In this document: piece after piece, positions 8,474 to 16,609 of the stretch
Numbering within the stretch: the first letter of the stretch is position 1
Layout: the number at the start of each line of letters is the position of its first letter
NCBI GenBank assembly: GCA_052380005.1
Contig: JBQTCJ010000006.1
Source: Salinarimonas sp052380005
Lineage (GTDB): Bacteria > Pseudomonadota > Alphaproteobacteria > Rhizobiales > Beijerinckiaceae
Length of the DNA stretch: 64,000 bases
Reading direction: 5' to 3' (one strand)
Translations under genes and position numbers: made by a program
Notes under the pieces: generated by a model
The model's input: the letters and a program-made list of their open reading frames with translations, nothing else
What the model was told of the DNA's origin: nothing
Databases searched by the model: none

Positions 8474-9838
8474 TCACGCTCTCTCGAAGCCCCGCTCGAT
8501 CTCCCAATCGGTGACCGCGCGGTCGAACTCTTCCTGCTCCCACTCGCCGCAGCGGACGTAGTGGTCGACCACCGCGTCGCCGAAGGCCTCGCGCAGCATC
8601 GCCGAGCCGCGCAGGGTCTCGATGGCGGCGCGCAGCGCGCGCGGGATCTCGACGACGTCGCCGCTCGCATAGGCGTCGCCCTCGTAGGGCGGGTCCAGCG
8701 CGAGCCCCTCCTCCATGCCCTTGATGCCTGCGGCGATCATCGCGGCCTGGGCGAGATAGGGGTTCATGTCGGAGCCGCCGATACGGCATTCCATGCGCAC
8801 GCCCCGCGTCCCCTCCCCGCACAGCCGGAAGCCCGCGGTGCGGTTGTCCACCGACCACACCGCCTTGGTCGGCGCGAAGGTGCCCGCGGCGAAGCGCTTG
8901 TAGCTGTTGACGTAAGGCGCGAGGAAGATCGTGTAGTCGCGGGCATAGGCGAGAAGCCCCGCGGTGAAGCTGCGCATCAGCGCCGACATGCCGTGCTCGG
9001 CCTTGGAATCGTGGAAGGCGGGCTCGCCGTCCTTCCAGACGGAGAGATGCACGTGGCTCGACGAGCCGACCTTGCCCGGGGCCCACTTGGGCAGGAAGGT
9101 CGCCGAGCAGCCGTTCATCCAGGCGATCTCCTTGGCCGCGTGCTTGGCGATCGTGTGGTGGTCGGCGCAGTCGAGCGCGCTCGCATAGCGGATGTTGAGC
9201 TCCTGCTGGCCGGTCTCGGCCTCGCCCTTCGAGTTCTCCACCGGCACGCCCGCACCCACGAGATGGTTGCGCAGGGGCCGCATCACGGCCTCTTCCTTGG
9301 TGGTCTGGAAGAGGTTGTAGTCCTCGTTGTGGCCGTTGAGCGGGACGAGGTCGCGGTAGCCGCGCTTCTGGAGGCTGCGGTAGTCGCCCTCGAACAGGAA
9401 GAACTCGAGCTCGGTCGCCATCATGGCCTCGAGCCCCATCGCCTCGAGCCGCGCCGCCTGCCGACGCAGCATCTCGCGCGGGGAATGGGGCACGGGGGCG
9501 TGGGTGTGGTGGTCGAGCACGTCGCAGAGCACGAGCGCCGAGCCAGGCAGCCACGGCATCAGGCGCAGCGTGGAGAGGTCGGGGCGCATGACGTAATCGC
9601 CGTAGCCCTTGGCCCAGCTCGTCGCGGCGTAGCCGTCGGGCGTCGACATCACGAGATCGGTGGCGAGCAGGTAGTTGCAGCAATGGGTCTCGCGGTGGCC
9701 GTGCTCGAGGAAGTTGGCCACGTGGTAGCGCTTGCCCATGAGCCGCCCCTGCATGTCCACCATGGCGACGAGCACGGTGTCGATCTCGCCCGAGGCGGCC
9801 TTGGCGGCGAGGGTCTCGAGGGTCAGGTTCGCGGGCAT
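8474..9838 (-). CDS. Glutamine synthetase-family ligase (PuuA/gamma-glutamylamide synthetase-like)
   Basis: A 454-residue ATP-dependent ligase of the glutamine synthetase fold. The N-terminal beta-grasp is short (VDMQGRLMGKRYHV). The catalytic part has MATELEFFLF (metal-binding Glu), AETGQQELNIRYA, and SSSHVHLSVWKDGEP with the ATP/metal His. NRTAGFRLCGEG and MECRIGGSDMNPYLAQAA follow. The adenylylation-loop Tyr context of GlnA-I is absent, and the layout matches GS-like enzymes that gamma-glutamylate amines (PuuA, IpuC). With a TRAP transporter upstream and ALDH and Fe-ADH downstream, amine activation is more likely than ammonia assimilation. Confidence 0.85.
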   Translation of the reverse strand: MPANLTLETLAAKAASGEIDTVLVAMVDMQGRLMGKRYHVANFLEHGHRETHCCNYLLATDLVMSTPDGYAATSWAKGYGDYVMRPDLSTLRLMPWLPGSALVLCDVLDHHTHAPVPHSPREMLRRQAARLEAMGLEAMMATELEFFLFEGDYRSLQKRGYRDLVPLNGHNEDYNLFQTTKEEAVMRPLRNHLVGAGVPVENSKGEAETGQQELNIRYASALDCADHHTIAKHAAKEIAWMNGCSATFLPKWAPGKVGSSSHVHLSVWKDGEPAFHDSKAEHGMSALMRSFTAGLLAYARDYTIFLAPYVNSYKRFAAGTFAPTKAVWSVDNRTAGFRLCGEGTRGVRMECRIGGSDMNPYLAQAAMIAAGIKGMEEGLALDPPYEGDAYASGDVVEIPRALRAAIETLRGSAMLREAFGDAVVDHYVRCGEWEQEEFDRAVTDWEIERGFERA

Positions 9839-9912
9839 GGCGGGCTCCGATGGCGGGCGCGGGAGGGCGGCCCGCACGGGGCCGCCCTCGATCTCTTCGA
9901 GGCGGGCGGAGG

Positions 9913-10947
9913 TCAGAACGTGTAGGGCGGGCCCGCCTGGTTGATGATCTCGTTGTACTCTCGGAAGATCGAGACGATCCTGGCGTGGACCTCGCCCTCC
10001 TCGGCGATCTCGGTCCAGAACTCCTTGGCGGCGTTCTCGACCTCGGCCCATTCCGCGGCCGGCACGGTACGCAGCGCGAGCTTGTCGCCGGTCGCCCGCA
10101 GCCGCGCCTCGCCGCCCCAGTACCATTGATTCCGGTAGGTGTGGCCCGCGTCGATCGCCGCCATGACGAGCCGCTTCAGGTGATCGGGCAGCTCCGCCCA
10201 GCGCGCCTCGTTCACGAAGAAGGAGCCGATCCAGGCGCCGGAGATGTTGTTCGTCAGGAAGTAGTCCGTCACGTCGGCCCAGCCGACGGTGTAGTCCTCG
10301 GTTATGCCCGACCAGGCCATGCCGTCGAGCTCGCCCGTCTGCACCGCGACCTCGGCATCCTCGTAGGGGATGTTCACCGGCACCACGCCGAAGCGGCTGA
10401 GGAAGCGCCCGGCGGTGGGGAAGGTGTAGAGCCGCAGGCCCTCGAGATCGGCGACGGAGGTGATCTCCTTGGTCGTGTTGAAGTTGCACGGATCCTGGCC
10501 CGCGGCGGAGAGCCACTTCACGCCGACCTTGGCGTATTCCTCCTCCCAGATCTCGGCGAGACCATACTGGTTGAACAGCACCGGCACGTCGAGGATGTGC
10601 TTCGTGGCGAAGGGGAAGTAGCCGCCGAACACCCGCAGCGGCGTCGGCGAGGCCATCGAGTCGTCGTCGGAATGGACGCCGTCGATGGTGCCGCGCTGGA
10701 GCGCCTGGAACAGCTCGCCGGTGGGCACGATCTGGTCGGCGTAGAACAGCTCGATCTCCATCTCGCCGTTCGCGGCGGCGTTGATCGCGTCGATGATGGG
10801 CTTGGTCACGTGCTCGCCCAGCGCCGCGCCGGCATAGGTCTGGAAGCGCCAGCGGATCGGCGCCTGGGCACGCACGATGGCCGGTGCGGCGAGGGTCGCG
10901 GGTGCGGCGAGGGCCGCGCTCTTCAGGAATGTGCGTCTCGTGGTCAT
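9913..10947 (-). CDS. dctP: TRAP transporter substrate-binding protein DctP
   Basis: A 344-residue periplasmic binding protein. The N-terminus MTTRRTFLKSAALAAPATLA is a Tat signal (RRTFLK) ending near VRAQ. The body has the DctP-type core: WRFQTYAGA, DGVHSDDDSM, DLEGLRLYTFPTAGRF (the conserved Arg binds the carboxylate of many TRAP ligands) and AVQTGELDGMAWSG. It delivers a ligand to the DctQM permease encoded upstream. The ligand is unknown; a carboxylated amine or keto acid would fit the Arg and the neighbouring enzymes. Confidence 0.93.
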   Translation of the reverse strand: MTTRRTFLKSAALAAPATLAAPAIVRAQAPIRWRFQTYAGAALGEHVTKPIIDAINAAANGEMEIELFYADQIVPTGELFQALQRGTIDGVHSDDDSMASPTPLRVFGGYFPFATKHILDVPVLFNQYGLAEIWEEEYAKVGVKWLSAAGQDPCNFNTTKEITSVADLEGLRLYTFPTAGRFLSRFGVVPVNIPYEDAEVAVQTGELDGMAWSGITEDYTVGWADVTDYFLTNNISGAWIGSFFVNEARWAELPDHLKRLVMAAIDAGHTYRNQWYWGGEARLRATGDKLALRTVPAAEWAEVENAAKEFWTEIAEEGEVHARIVSIFREYNEIINQAGPPYTF

Positions 10948-11005
10948 CTCGGCTTCTCCTCTGGTTCGAATGGCCGGCCGGTTGACCCGGCTCTGGTCCT
11001 TGCGA

Positions 11006-12334
11006 TCACAGACCGTACACCTGAGCGGGAAGCCAGAGCGCGATCTGCGGGAAGATCATCACCAGCGCGAGCGCCAGGATCATGATGAAGACGAAGGGGA
11101 TGATGGAGCGGTAGATGTCCCCGAGCTTGATCTCCGGGGGCGCCATCGCCCGCATCAGGAAGAGATTGTAGCCGAAGGGCGGGGTCATGTAGGCGATCTG
11201 GCAGGTGATCGTGTAGAGCACGCCGTACCAGACGAGGTCGAAGCCGAGCGCGCCCACCAGCGGTACGTAGAGCGGAGCGACGATCACGAGCATCGCCGTG
11301 TCGTCGAGGAACGTGCCCATCAGGATGAAGCTCAGCTGCATCAGGATGAGGATCACCCAAGGGTTGAGCCCGAGCTTGTCGGTGAAGAGGTCGTCGATGG
11401 CGCGCACGGCGCCGAGCCCGTCGAACACCGCCCCGAAGGCGAGTGCCGCCGTGATGATCCACATGAACATGCAGGTGATGCCGAGCGTCTGGCGCGTGCT
11501 GGTCTCGAACACGGCCCACGTCATGCGCCCCTTGGCGACGGCGGCGACGAAGGCGGCGATGGCGCCCACGGCCGAGCTCTCGACGAGGCTCGTCCAGCCG
11601 TTGACGAAGGGCACCATCATCACGGCGAAGATGCCCACCGGCAGGAGCCCAGCACGCAGGAGCCGCATCTTCTCGGCGCGGGTGATCTGGTCGCGCTCCT
11701 CGAGCGACAGGGTCGGCCCGAGCTTCGGGTTCAGCCGGCAGCGGATGGCGATGTAGACGATGAAGAGCCCAGCCATCATCAGCCCGGGGATCGCGCCGGC
11801 GAGCCAGAGCTGGCCCACCGGCTGGCGCGCGATCATGGCGTAGAGCACGAGCACGACGGAGGGCGGCACGAGGATGCCCAGCGATGATCCCGCCTGGATC
11901 ACCCCCGTGACCATCAGCTTGTCGTAGTTGCGTTTCAGCAACTCCGGCAGCGCGATCGTCGCGCCGATGGCCATGCCCGCGACGGACAGCCCGTTCATGG
12001 CCGAGATCAGGACCATGAGCCCGATCGTGCCCATGGCGAGGCCGCCGGGCATGCCGCCGGTCCAGACGTGGAACATCCGGTAGAGGTCGTCGGCGATCTT
12101 CGACTCCGACAGGACGTAGCCCATGAACACGAACATCGGCAGCGTCAGCAGCGGGTACCAGCGCATCACCTTGATGATGGCCGAGAAGCCGATGTCGTAG
12201 CCGCCGCGCTCGCCCCAGAGCAGGATCGCTGCGATCACAGCCACGAAGCCGATCGCCGCGAAGACGCGCTGGCCCGTGAAGAGCATCAGCATCATCGTCG
12301 AGAACATCAGGATCGCGATCAGCTCATAGGGCAT
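11006..12334 (-). CDS. dctM: TRAP transporter large permease DctM
   Basis: A 442-residue, about 12-helix inner-membrane protein of the DctM family. It begins MPYELIAILMFSTMMLMLF and contains PLLTLPMFVFMGYVLSES, LPELLKRNYDKLMVTGVIQ, SSLGILVPPSVVLVLYAM and GTFLDDTAMLVIVAPLYVPL, all standard DctM motifs. The ATG at 12332-12334 overlaps the dctQ stop by 11 nt. It couples sodium/proton entry to uptake of the DctP-bound substrate. Confidence 0.94.
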   Translation of the reverse strand: MPYELIAILMFSTMMLMLFTGQRVFAAIGFVAVIAAILLWGERGGYDIGFSAIIKVMRWYPLLTLPMFVFMGYVLSESKIADDLYRMFHVWTGGMPGGLAMGTIGLMVLISAMNGLSVAGMAIGATIALPELLKRNYDKLMVTGVIQAGSSLGILVPPSVVLVLYAMIARQPVGQLWLAGAIPGLMMAGLFIVYIAIRCRLNPKLGPTLSLEERDQITRAEKMRLLRAGLLPVGIFAVMMVPFVNGWTSLVESSAVGAIAAFVAAVAKGRMTWAVFETSTRQTLGITCMFMWIITAALAFGAVFDGLGAVRAIDDLFTDKLGLNPWVILILMQLSFILMGTFLDDTAMLVIVAPLYVPLVGALGFDLVWYGVLYTITCQIAYMTPPFGYNLFLMRAMAPPEIKLGDIYRSIIPFVFIMILALALVMIFPQIALWLPAQVYGL

Positions 12335-12908
12335 CGCCGCGCTCCCCCTCGCCGAGCGCCTGTGAGCCCGGTGCATCGTCCTCGTGGCGGATCGGCGCGC
12401 CGGTGGCGAGGAACAGCACGTCCTTCGCCAATTCGCTCAGCGCCTGGAGCAGCATCAGCGTCACGCCGATGCAGATCGTCACCTTGATCGGCCACATGTA
12501 CGGCCGCCAGGCCGAGGACGAGCGCTCGCCGCCGAAGGAGAAGGAGTAGATCGTGCTCTCGATCCCGCCCCAGAGCAGCACGCCGAGGTAGAAGATCAGG
12601 AAGCCCACGGTGAGCACGTCCATCAACGCCTTGCGCCGGGACGAGAGCGCGCCGTAGATCAGGTCCATGCGCACGTTCGCGCCCATCTGCATGGCGTAGG
12701 GTCCGCCCAGGATGAAGTAGGCGACCATCACGAACTGGGCCATCTCCAGCGTCCACAGGGAGGGCACGAAGAAGGTCTTCGAGATCGACGACCAGAGCAG
12801 GATGCCCATCAGGCCGAACAGGCCGAACATGACCACCCGGCCGATGGCCCAGTTGCAGCGGTCGATCACGGCGACGTAGGCGCGAAGGCCCCTCAGAAGT
12901 GCATTCAT
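12324..12908 (-). CDS. dctQ: TRAP transporter small permease DctQ
   Basis: A 194-residue four-helix membrane protein. The segments VVMFGLFGLMGILLWSSISK, LEMAQFVMVAYFILGGPYAM, VLTVGFLIFYLGVLLWGG and VTICIGVTLMLLQALSEL, with the DctQ loop GANVRMDLIY, are visible. Its start overlaps the preceding amidohydrolase stop (ATGA) and its end overlaps dctM. It is the small subunit of the DctPQM importer. Confidence 0.92.
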   Translation of the reverse strand: MNALLRGLRAYVAVIDRCNWAIGRVVMFGLFGLMGILLWSSISKTFFVPSLWTLEMAQFVMVAYFILGGPYAMQMGANVRMDLIYGALSSRRKALMDVLTVGFLIFYLGVLLWGGIESTIYSFSFGGERSSSAWRPYMWPIKVTICIGVTLMLLQALSELAKDVLFLATGAPIRHEDDAPGSQALGEGERGDAL

Positions 12909-13681
12909 GGCGCCGCCCCCGCAGCCTGCGGCGCGTCGGCGAGTGCGCGCGCCAGCGTCCGCGCGAGGTGGTCGCCCATGCGCGCGGACGCCGCGTCGGT
13001 GGCGATCAGGTCATTGCGCACCTCGATCATGAGCGCACGGCGCCCCTCGCCCTCGCCGTGGCGGGCGAGCGTGTAGGTGACGCCGTCGGCGGCGGAATAG
13101 GGCTCGTCGAGCGCCGCGCGATAGGCGCCACGCGCACGCTCCGCGGCGACGGCCGCGCTGGCCAGCGCCGCGTCCTCGTGATGCAGGAAGCCGATCTCCA
13201 CCGCGCGGGGAACGCCGAGATAGACCGGCGTGAAGCTGTGGACCGTGACGAGGTCGATGGTGCGCCCGCAGCGCCGCTCCTGGGTGCGGCAGACGTCGGC
13301 GAGCGTGGCGTGGAAGGGCTCGTGCACGCGCTCGAAGCGCAGCCTGCGCGCCGCCTCGTCGAGATCGCGGTTGCCGGGGACGTCGTAGCGCTCGCTGCGC
13401 GCGGGGATGCAGTCGGGCGCCGAGAGCGGGCGGTTGCAGTCGTAGACGAGCCGCGACAGGCCGCCCGACACGAGCGGCGCATCGAGCCGCTCCGAGAGCC
13501 GGCGCGCCAGCACGGCGGCGCCGATGTCCCAGGCGACGTGGGCACTCCGCGCCTCGTCGTCGAGGCCGAGGTCGTCGAGCTCCGGGGGGATCGCGCGGGA
13601 GGCGTGCTCGCACACGAGGACGAGCGGCGCCGCGCCGGCCGTCCCCGTGATCTCCACCGCCGTCCAGCCCGCGTCCGCCAC
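12905..13681 (-). CDS. N-formylglutamate amidohydrolase-family enzyme (HutG2-like)
   Basis: A 258-residue zinc amidohydrolase of the N-formylglutamate amidohydrolase family. LVLVCEHASRAIPPEL, HVAWDIGAAVLARRLSERLD, SRLVYDCNRPL and TVHSFTPVY carry the characteristic Glu/His/Arg residues. The GTG at 13679-13681 is preferred because GGAGGGG lies 6-12 nt upstream; an in-frame ATG at 13771 would start inside the operator. It is the first gene of the operon. In the family it releases glutamate from N-formylglutamate; here it might hydrolyse a gamma-glutamylated or N-acylated intermediate (inference). Confidence 0.82.
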   Translation of the reverse strand: MADAGWTAVEITGTAGAAPLVLVCEHASRAIPPELDDLGLDDEARSAHVAWDIGAAVLARRLSERLDAPLVSGGLSRLVYDCNRPLSAPDCIPARSERYDVPGNRDLDEAARRLRFERVHEPFHATLADVCRTQERRCGRTIDLVTVHSFTPVYLGVPRAVEIGFLHHEDAALASAAVAAERARGAYRAALDEPYSAADGVTYTLARHGEGEGRRALMIEVRNDLIATDAASARMGDHLARTLARALADAPQAAGAAP

Positions 13682-13755
13682 GTCGTCGCCCCTCCCCGCC
13701 TGCCGTCGCTCGAGGCTCCTCGCCGCAAACCCCTTGCCGCAAACCCCTTGCCGAG

Positions 13756-13779
13756 CTCGTGTAAAATTCACTACATGAG
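13756..13779. promoter_or_regulatory. Palindromic operator, probably for the RpiR regulator
   Basis: Arms CTCGTGTA (13756-13763) and TACATGAG (13772-13779) are inverted repeats with one mismatch around an 8-bp AT-rich spacer. The core TGTA-N8-TACA resembles RpiR/HexR-type sites. It lies in the 172-bp divergent region between the catabolic operon and the RpiR gene and overlaps a TAAAAT (13762-13767) that could be the -10 of the regulator gene. One bound dimer could control both directions. Confidence 0.5.
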
Positions 13780-13853
13780 TTCGAGGCGTGTCAAGCTTGT
13801 TTCTGTAGCGGATCGATCATCCACGATCCGCGCTGAAGCGGAAAGGACATTTC

Positions 13854-14744
13854 TTGAGCAGGAAGCCCCTCGTGCGCGACCTCCTGAAGCGCAAGCAGGC
13901 GGAGCTGACCGCGGCCGAGCGCCGGCTGACCGCGGTGCTCCTGCAGGATTCGCTCGTAGGCGGGCTGCAGTCGGTCACCAAGCTCGCCGAGAGCGCCGAG
14001 GTCTCGACGCCGACCGTCATCCGCCTCGCCCGCAAGCTGGGCTTCGACGGCTACGGCGGCCTCCAGGACGCGATCCGCGAGGAGATCGCCGCGCGCATCA
14101 AGCAGCCGCTCGCCAAGCTCGACATGGCCGAGCCGCAGGCCCCGCGCGACCACATCCTCGCGCGCTTCGCCAAGGCCGCCTTCGAGAACATCGGCCGCAC
14201 GCTCGAGCAGATCGACCTCGACGAGTTCGACCGCGTCGCCGCGCTCCTCTCGGCCTCCGAGCAGCAGCTGCACCTCGTCGGGGGGCGCATCACCCGCTCG
14301 AACGCGCATTATTTCTACAACCACCTCCAGATCATCCGTCCGCGGGTCTTCCTCCTCGACAGCTCGCCCAGCGTCTGGCCGCAATCGCTGCTCGACATGG
14401 ACGAGACCTCGACGCTGATCTGCTTCGACATCCGCCGCTACGAGCGCGAGCTCGAGAAGCTCGCGCAGCTCGCGGTGAAGCAGGGCGCCCGCGTCGTGCT
14501 GTTCACCGACCAATGGGGCTCGCCGATCGAGCGCTGGGCGCTGCACACGTTCCGCTGCGCCGTCGAGGTGCCGTCGAGCTGGGATTCGACGCTCTCCATC
14601 AACATCCTGGTGGAGAGCCTGATCGCCGAGGTCCAGAGCCGCAGCTCCCGCTCCAGCGTGGAGCGCATCTCCGCGCTCGAGCGCATGATCGGCGAGACCA
14701 ACATCTTCCGCGGGACGAGCCCCGGCCGGGAACCGGGAGCCTGA
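13854..14744 (+). CDS. MurR/RpiR family transcriptional regulator
   Basis: A 296-residue regulator. The N-terminal HTH_6 domain (about residues 5-80) contains LAESAEVSTPTVIRLARKLG as recognition helix. The SIS domain (about 110-270) contains LHLVGGRITRSNAHYF and VLFTDQWGSPIERWA and normally binds a sugar phosphate or other effector. The start is TTG (13854-13856), supported by GAAAGGA 8 nt upstream; no ATG is available before the HTH. It is divergent from the TRAP/GS/ALDH operon and is its likely regulator. Confidence 0.88.
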   Translation: MSRKPLVRDLLKRKQAELTAAERRLTAVLLQDSLVGGLQSVTKLAESAEVSTPTVIRLARKLGFDGYGGLQDAIREEIAARIKQPLAKLDMAEPQAPRDHILARFAKAAFENIGRTLEQIDLDEFDRVAALLSASEQQLHLVGGRITRSNAHYFYNHLQIIRPRVFLLDSSPSVWPQSLLDMDETSTLICFDIRRYERELEKLAQLAVKQGARVVLFTDQWGSPIERWALHTFRCAVEVPSSWDSTLSINILVESLIAEVQSRSSRSSVERISALERMIGETNIFRGTSPGREPGA

Positions 14745-14821
14745 GGGCGCCCACGGGCGAGGAGCGCGAGCGGCCGTGCTGGGCCGCCTCCAGGCGGTCC
14801 GCCGCGCCTACCGCGTTGAAG

Positions 14822-14852
14822 CGGCGGCGATCCTGCGCGAGGATCGCCGCCG
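14822..14852 (+). terminator. Strong hairpin downstream of the RpiR gene
   Basis: A 13-bp perfect stem (14822-14834 with 14840-14852) around a GCGCG loop. No U-tract follows, so it is an intrinsic-terminator-like structure of the GC-rich type or a 3' end stabiliser. It separates the regulator gene from the acetyltransferase gene. Confidence 0.45.
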
Positions 14853-14918
14853 GACGTCTGCGTCCCCGCGCGTGCGTGACGCCGGCACAGACGCCGATCT
14901 TCCTGCCGAGAGACCCCG

Positions 14919-15476
14919 ATGAGCGACGACGTTCCACCACACGCCACCGTCCACGTCCGCCCGAGCGAGGCCCGCGACGTGCCGTCGATCACGCGGATCT
15001 ACGCCCATGCGGTGCTGCATGGGCGGGGCACCTTCGAGCTCGTCCCGCCGGACGAGGACGAGATGCGCCGGCGGCGCGCCGCGCTCGTCGACGCGGGGCA
15101 TGCCTACCTCGTCGCCGAGAGCGAGGGCCGCGTCGTCGGCTACGCCTATGCGGGCGCCTATCGGCCCCGCGCCGCCTATGCCTCGACGGTCGAGAGCTCG
15201 GTCTACGTCGATCCCGACCGGCGCGGGCACGGCATCGGCCGCCTGCTCGTCTCCCGGCTGATCGCGCTGGCGGAAGCGGCCGGCTACCGCCAGATGGTCG
15301 CCGTCGTCGGCGACAGCGACAACCACGCCTCGATCGCCCTGCACGAAGGGCTCGGCTTCAGCCGCATCGGCGTGCTGCGCGCGGTCGGCTGGAAGCACGA
15401 GCGCTGGGTCGACACGGTGCTGATGCAGAGGTCGCTCGGCGCGGGCGCGGGCGCACCGCCGGATGCGGGAGGCTGA
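14919..15476 (+). CDS. GNAT N-acetyltransferase (phosphinothricin/methionine sulfoximine acetyltransferase-like)
   Basis: A 185-residue single GNAT domain that transfers acetyl from acetyl-CoA to an amine. HVRPSEARDVPSITRIYAHA is the N-terminal strand and helix. SSVYVDPDRRGHGIGRLLVS carries the acetyl-CoA pyrophosphate loop (R/Q-x-x-G-x-G/A). VVGDSDNHASIALHEGLGF and GWKHERWVDTVLMQR are typical of the PAT/MddA subgroup, which detoxifies methionine sulfoximine or phosphinothricin. It is the last gene I assign to the host chromosome. Confidence 0.88.
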   Translation: MSDDVPPHATVHVRPSEARDVPSITRIYAHAVLHGRGTFELVPPDEDEMRRRRAALVDAGHAYLVAESEGRVVGYAYAGAYRPRAAYASTVESSVYVDPDRRGHGIGRLLVSRLIALAEAAGYRQMVAVVGDSDNHASIALHEGLGFSRIGVLRAVGWKHERWVDTVLMQRSLGAGAGAPPDAGG

Positions 15477-15526
15477 TGGGGGGTGAACGGCGAACGGCGG
15501 GCTATGCGGCCCGTGGGGCGAACGTT

Positions 15527-15545
15527 GGCGGACAGGGCGTCCGCC
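15527..15545. terminator. Hairpin between host acetyltransferase and prophage
   Basis: A perfect 7-bp stem GGCGGAC/GTCCGCC around a 5-nt loop. It lies between the convergent acetyltransferase gene and the leftmost prophage gene, where termination from both sides would be expected. No U-tract is present. Confidence 0.35.
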
Positions 15546-15608
15546 CGAATTCGTTGCGAGGCAAGGTGTAGAGGACGATCAACGCCCGGCGCCCCACCAT
15601 CCGCCCTA

Positions 15609-15836
15609 TCAGCGGGCGGGCAGTGACCCGCTCTCCCCCGCCCGCGTGAACCCCCGCGCGATCCGCTCTGCGATCCGCTCGGCTGCCTCCCGCGACCACC
15701 GCCCCGTCGCCGATCGCCGCGTGCCCTCCGCGAAGTAGACGTAGGCCACCGGGCGATCCGCGGCGTCGAGCACGATGAAGCACTCCTCACGGGCGTCGAC
15801 ACGGCAGGGTGGGCGCGGGGCTTCAGCGTCGGTCAT
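15609..15836 (-). CDS. Small hypothetical protein, 75 aa
   Basis: It contains FIVLDAADRPVAYVYFAEG and SREAAERIAERIARGF, a short beta-hairpin plus helix seen in many small alphaproteobacterial proteins of unknown function. It is the leftmost minus-strand gene before the host boundary and could be either phage or host. No function is assigned. Confidence 0.55.
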   Translation of the reverse strand: MTDAEAPRPPCRVDAREECFIVLDAADRPVAYVYFAEGTRRSATGRWSREAAERIAERIARGFTRAGESGSLPAR

Positions 15837-15926
15837 GCCGGCGAGATAGCGCGGCCCCTGAAACGCGAAAAGCCCCGGGCCGCGCGAGGCGGACCGGGGC
15901 GAAGGTGGTGCGGGGGAGCGAGTGGG

Positions 15927-16325
15927 CTACGGGTCGCGCGCCCGGCGCGGCTGGCCCGCGGCGGCGATCGCCGTCATCAGCGAGTTCCGCAGGTCCCGCA
16001 ACTCCGTCTTGATCTCGTCGCCGAGCCGGCCGAGTTGCTCGTGCGAGACGTATTCGCGGGCGATCTTGGTCTCGAGCGCGGCCGTCATCTCGCGGGCCTC
16101 GCGAGCGAGCCGGCGGGCGGTCTCGGCTTCCGCGCGCGCGTCGTCGCGGACCTTCTCGGCCATCGCGGTGGCGGCCCTGGCGTGCTCGCGGGCTTCGTCG
16201 CGGAGTTGGTCCCGGACCCGCACGAGATAGAGCACGATGCCGATCACGAACGCTCCGTAGAGCGAGAGGCCGGAGAGGATCGCCATCGTCACCGGGACGT
16301 CCTGGAGAGTGGTGGGCACATTCAC
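15927..16325 (-). CDS. Membrane-anchored coiled-coil protein in lysis cassette
   Basis: 132 residues. One N-terminal transmembrane helix (ILSGLSLYGAFVIGIVLYLV, about residues 16-35) is followed by a long charged coiled coil rich in Ala, Arg and Glu (RDQLRDEAREHARAATAMAE). The gene starts 4 nt inside the end of the Rz1-like gene and is the last gene of the lysis cassette. A role as extra holin, antiholin or superinfection-exclusion protein is possible but unproven. Confidence 0.65.
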   Translation of the reverse strand: MNVPTTLQDVPVTMAILSGLSLYGAFVIGIVLYLVRVRDQLRDEAREHARAATAMAEKVRDDARAEAETARRLAREAREMTAALETKIAREYVSHEQLGRLGDEIKTELRDLRNSLMTAIAAAGQPRRARDP

Positions 16326-16609
16326 GGGGCGTCGTCTCCGTAGCTCTCACGGACGCCCGCGTACCAGCGGGCGGCTTCTTGAAGTCGGCGCGCGTTCTCG
16401 ACGCGGCCGGCGCGCTCGCGGGCGGCGATCCCGAGAAGGGGCTCGCCCGCGCGGGGATCGGCGACGGCGACGGGAGCGGCGAACCCGGGCCATGCCGGAA
16501 GCTCCCGCGGCGCGGGGCTACCGGATGTCGCGCAGGCGGCGCACGTCATCGCCAGAAGCGCGACAGCGGTCGCCCTCCGGCAGGCTCGCGAGATCGGCGG
16601 TGAGCGCAT
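16322..16609 (-). CDS. Rz1-like outer-membrane spanin lipoprotein
   Basis: A 95-residue protein with an N-terminal lipoprotein signal (RRATAVALLAMTCAACATSG; the second Cys, after AA, is the likely lipidated one). A Pro-rich mature N-terminus follows (SPAPRELPAWPGFAAPVAVA). The ATG at 16607-16609 lies inside the Rz-like gene in another frame, the classic embedded or overlapping arrangement of o-spanins. Together with Rz it should fuse inner and outer membranes at lysis. Assignment rests on position, signal and arrangement rather than on family identity. Confidence 0.7.
   Translation of the reverse strand: MRSPPISRACRRATAVALLAMTCAACATSGSPAPRELPAWPGFAAPVAVADPRAGEPLLGIAARERAGRVENARRLQEAARWYAGVRESYGDDAP

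Noticed and set aside
8561..9925. 454-codon plus-strand ORF opposite the glutamine-synthetase-like gene
   Set aside because: Antisense shadow of a conserved enzyme; no motif or RBS.
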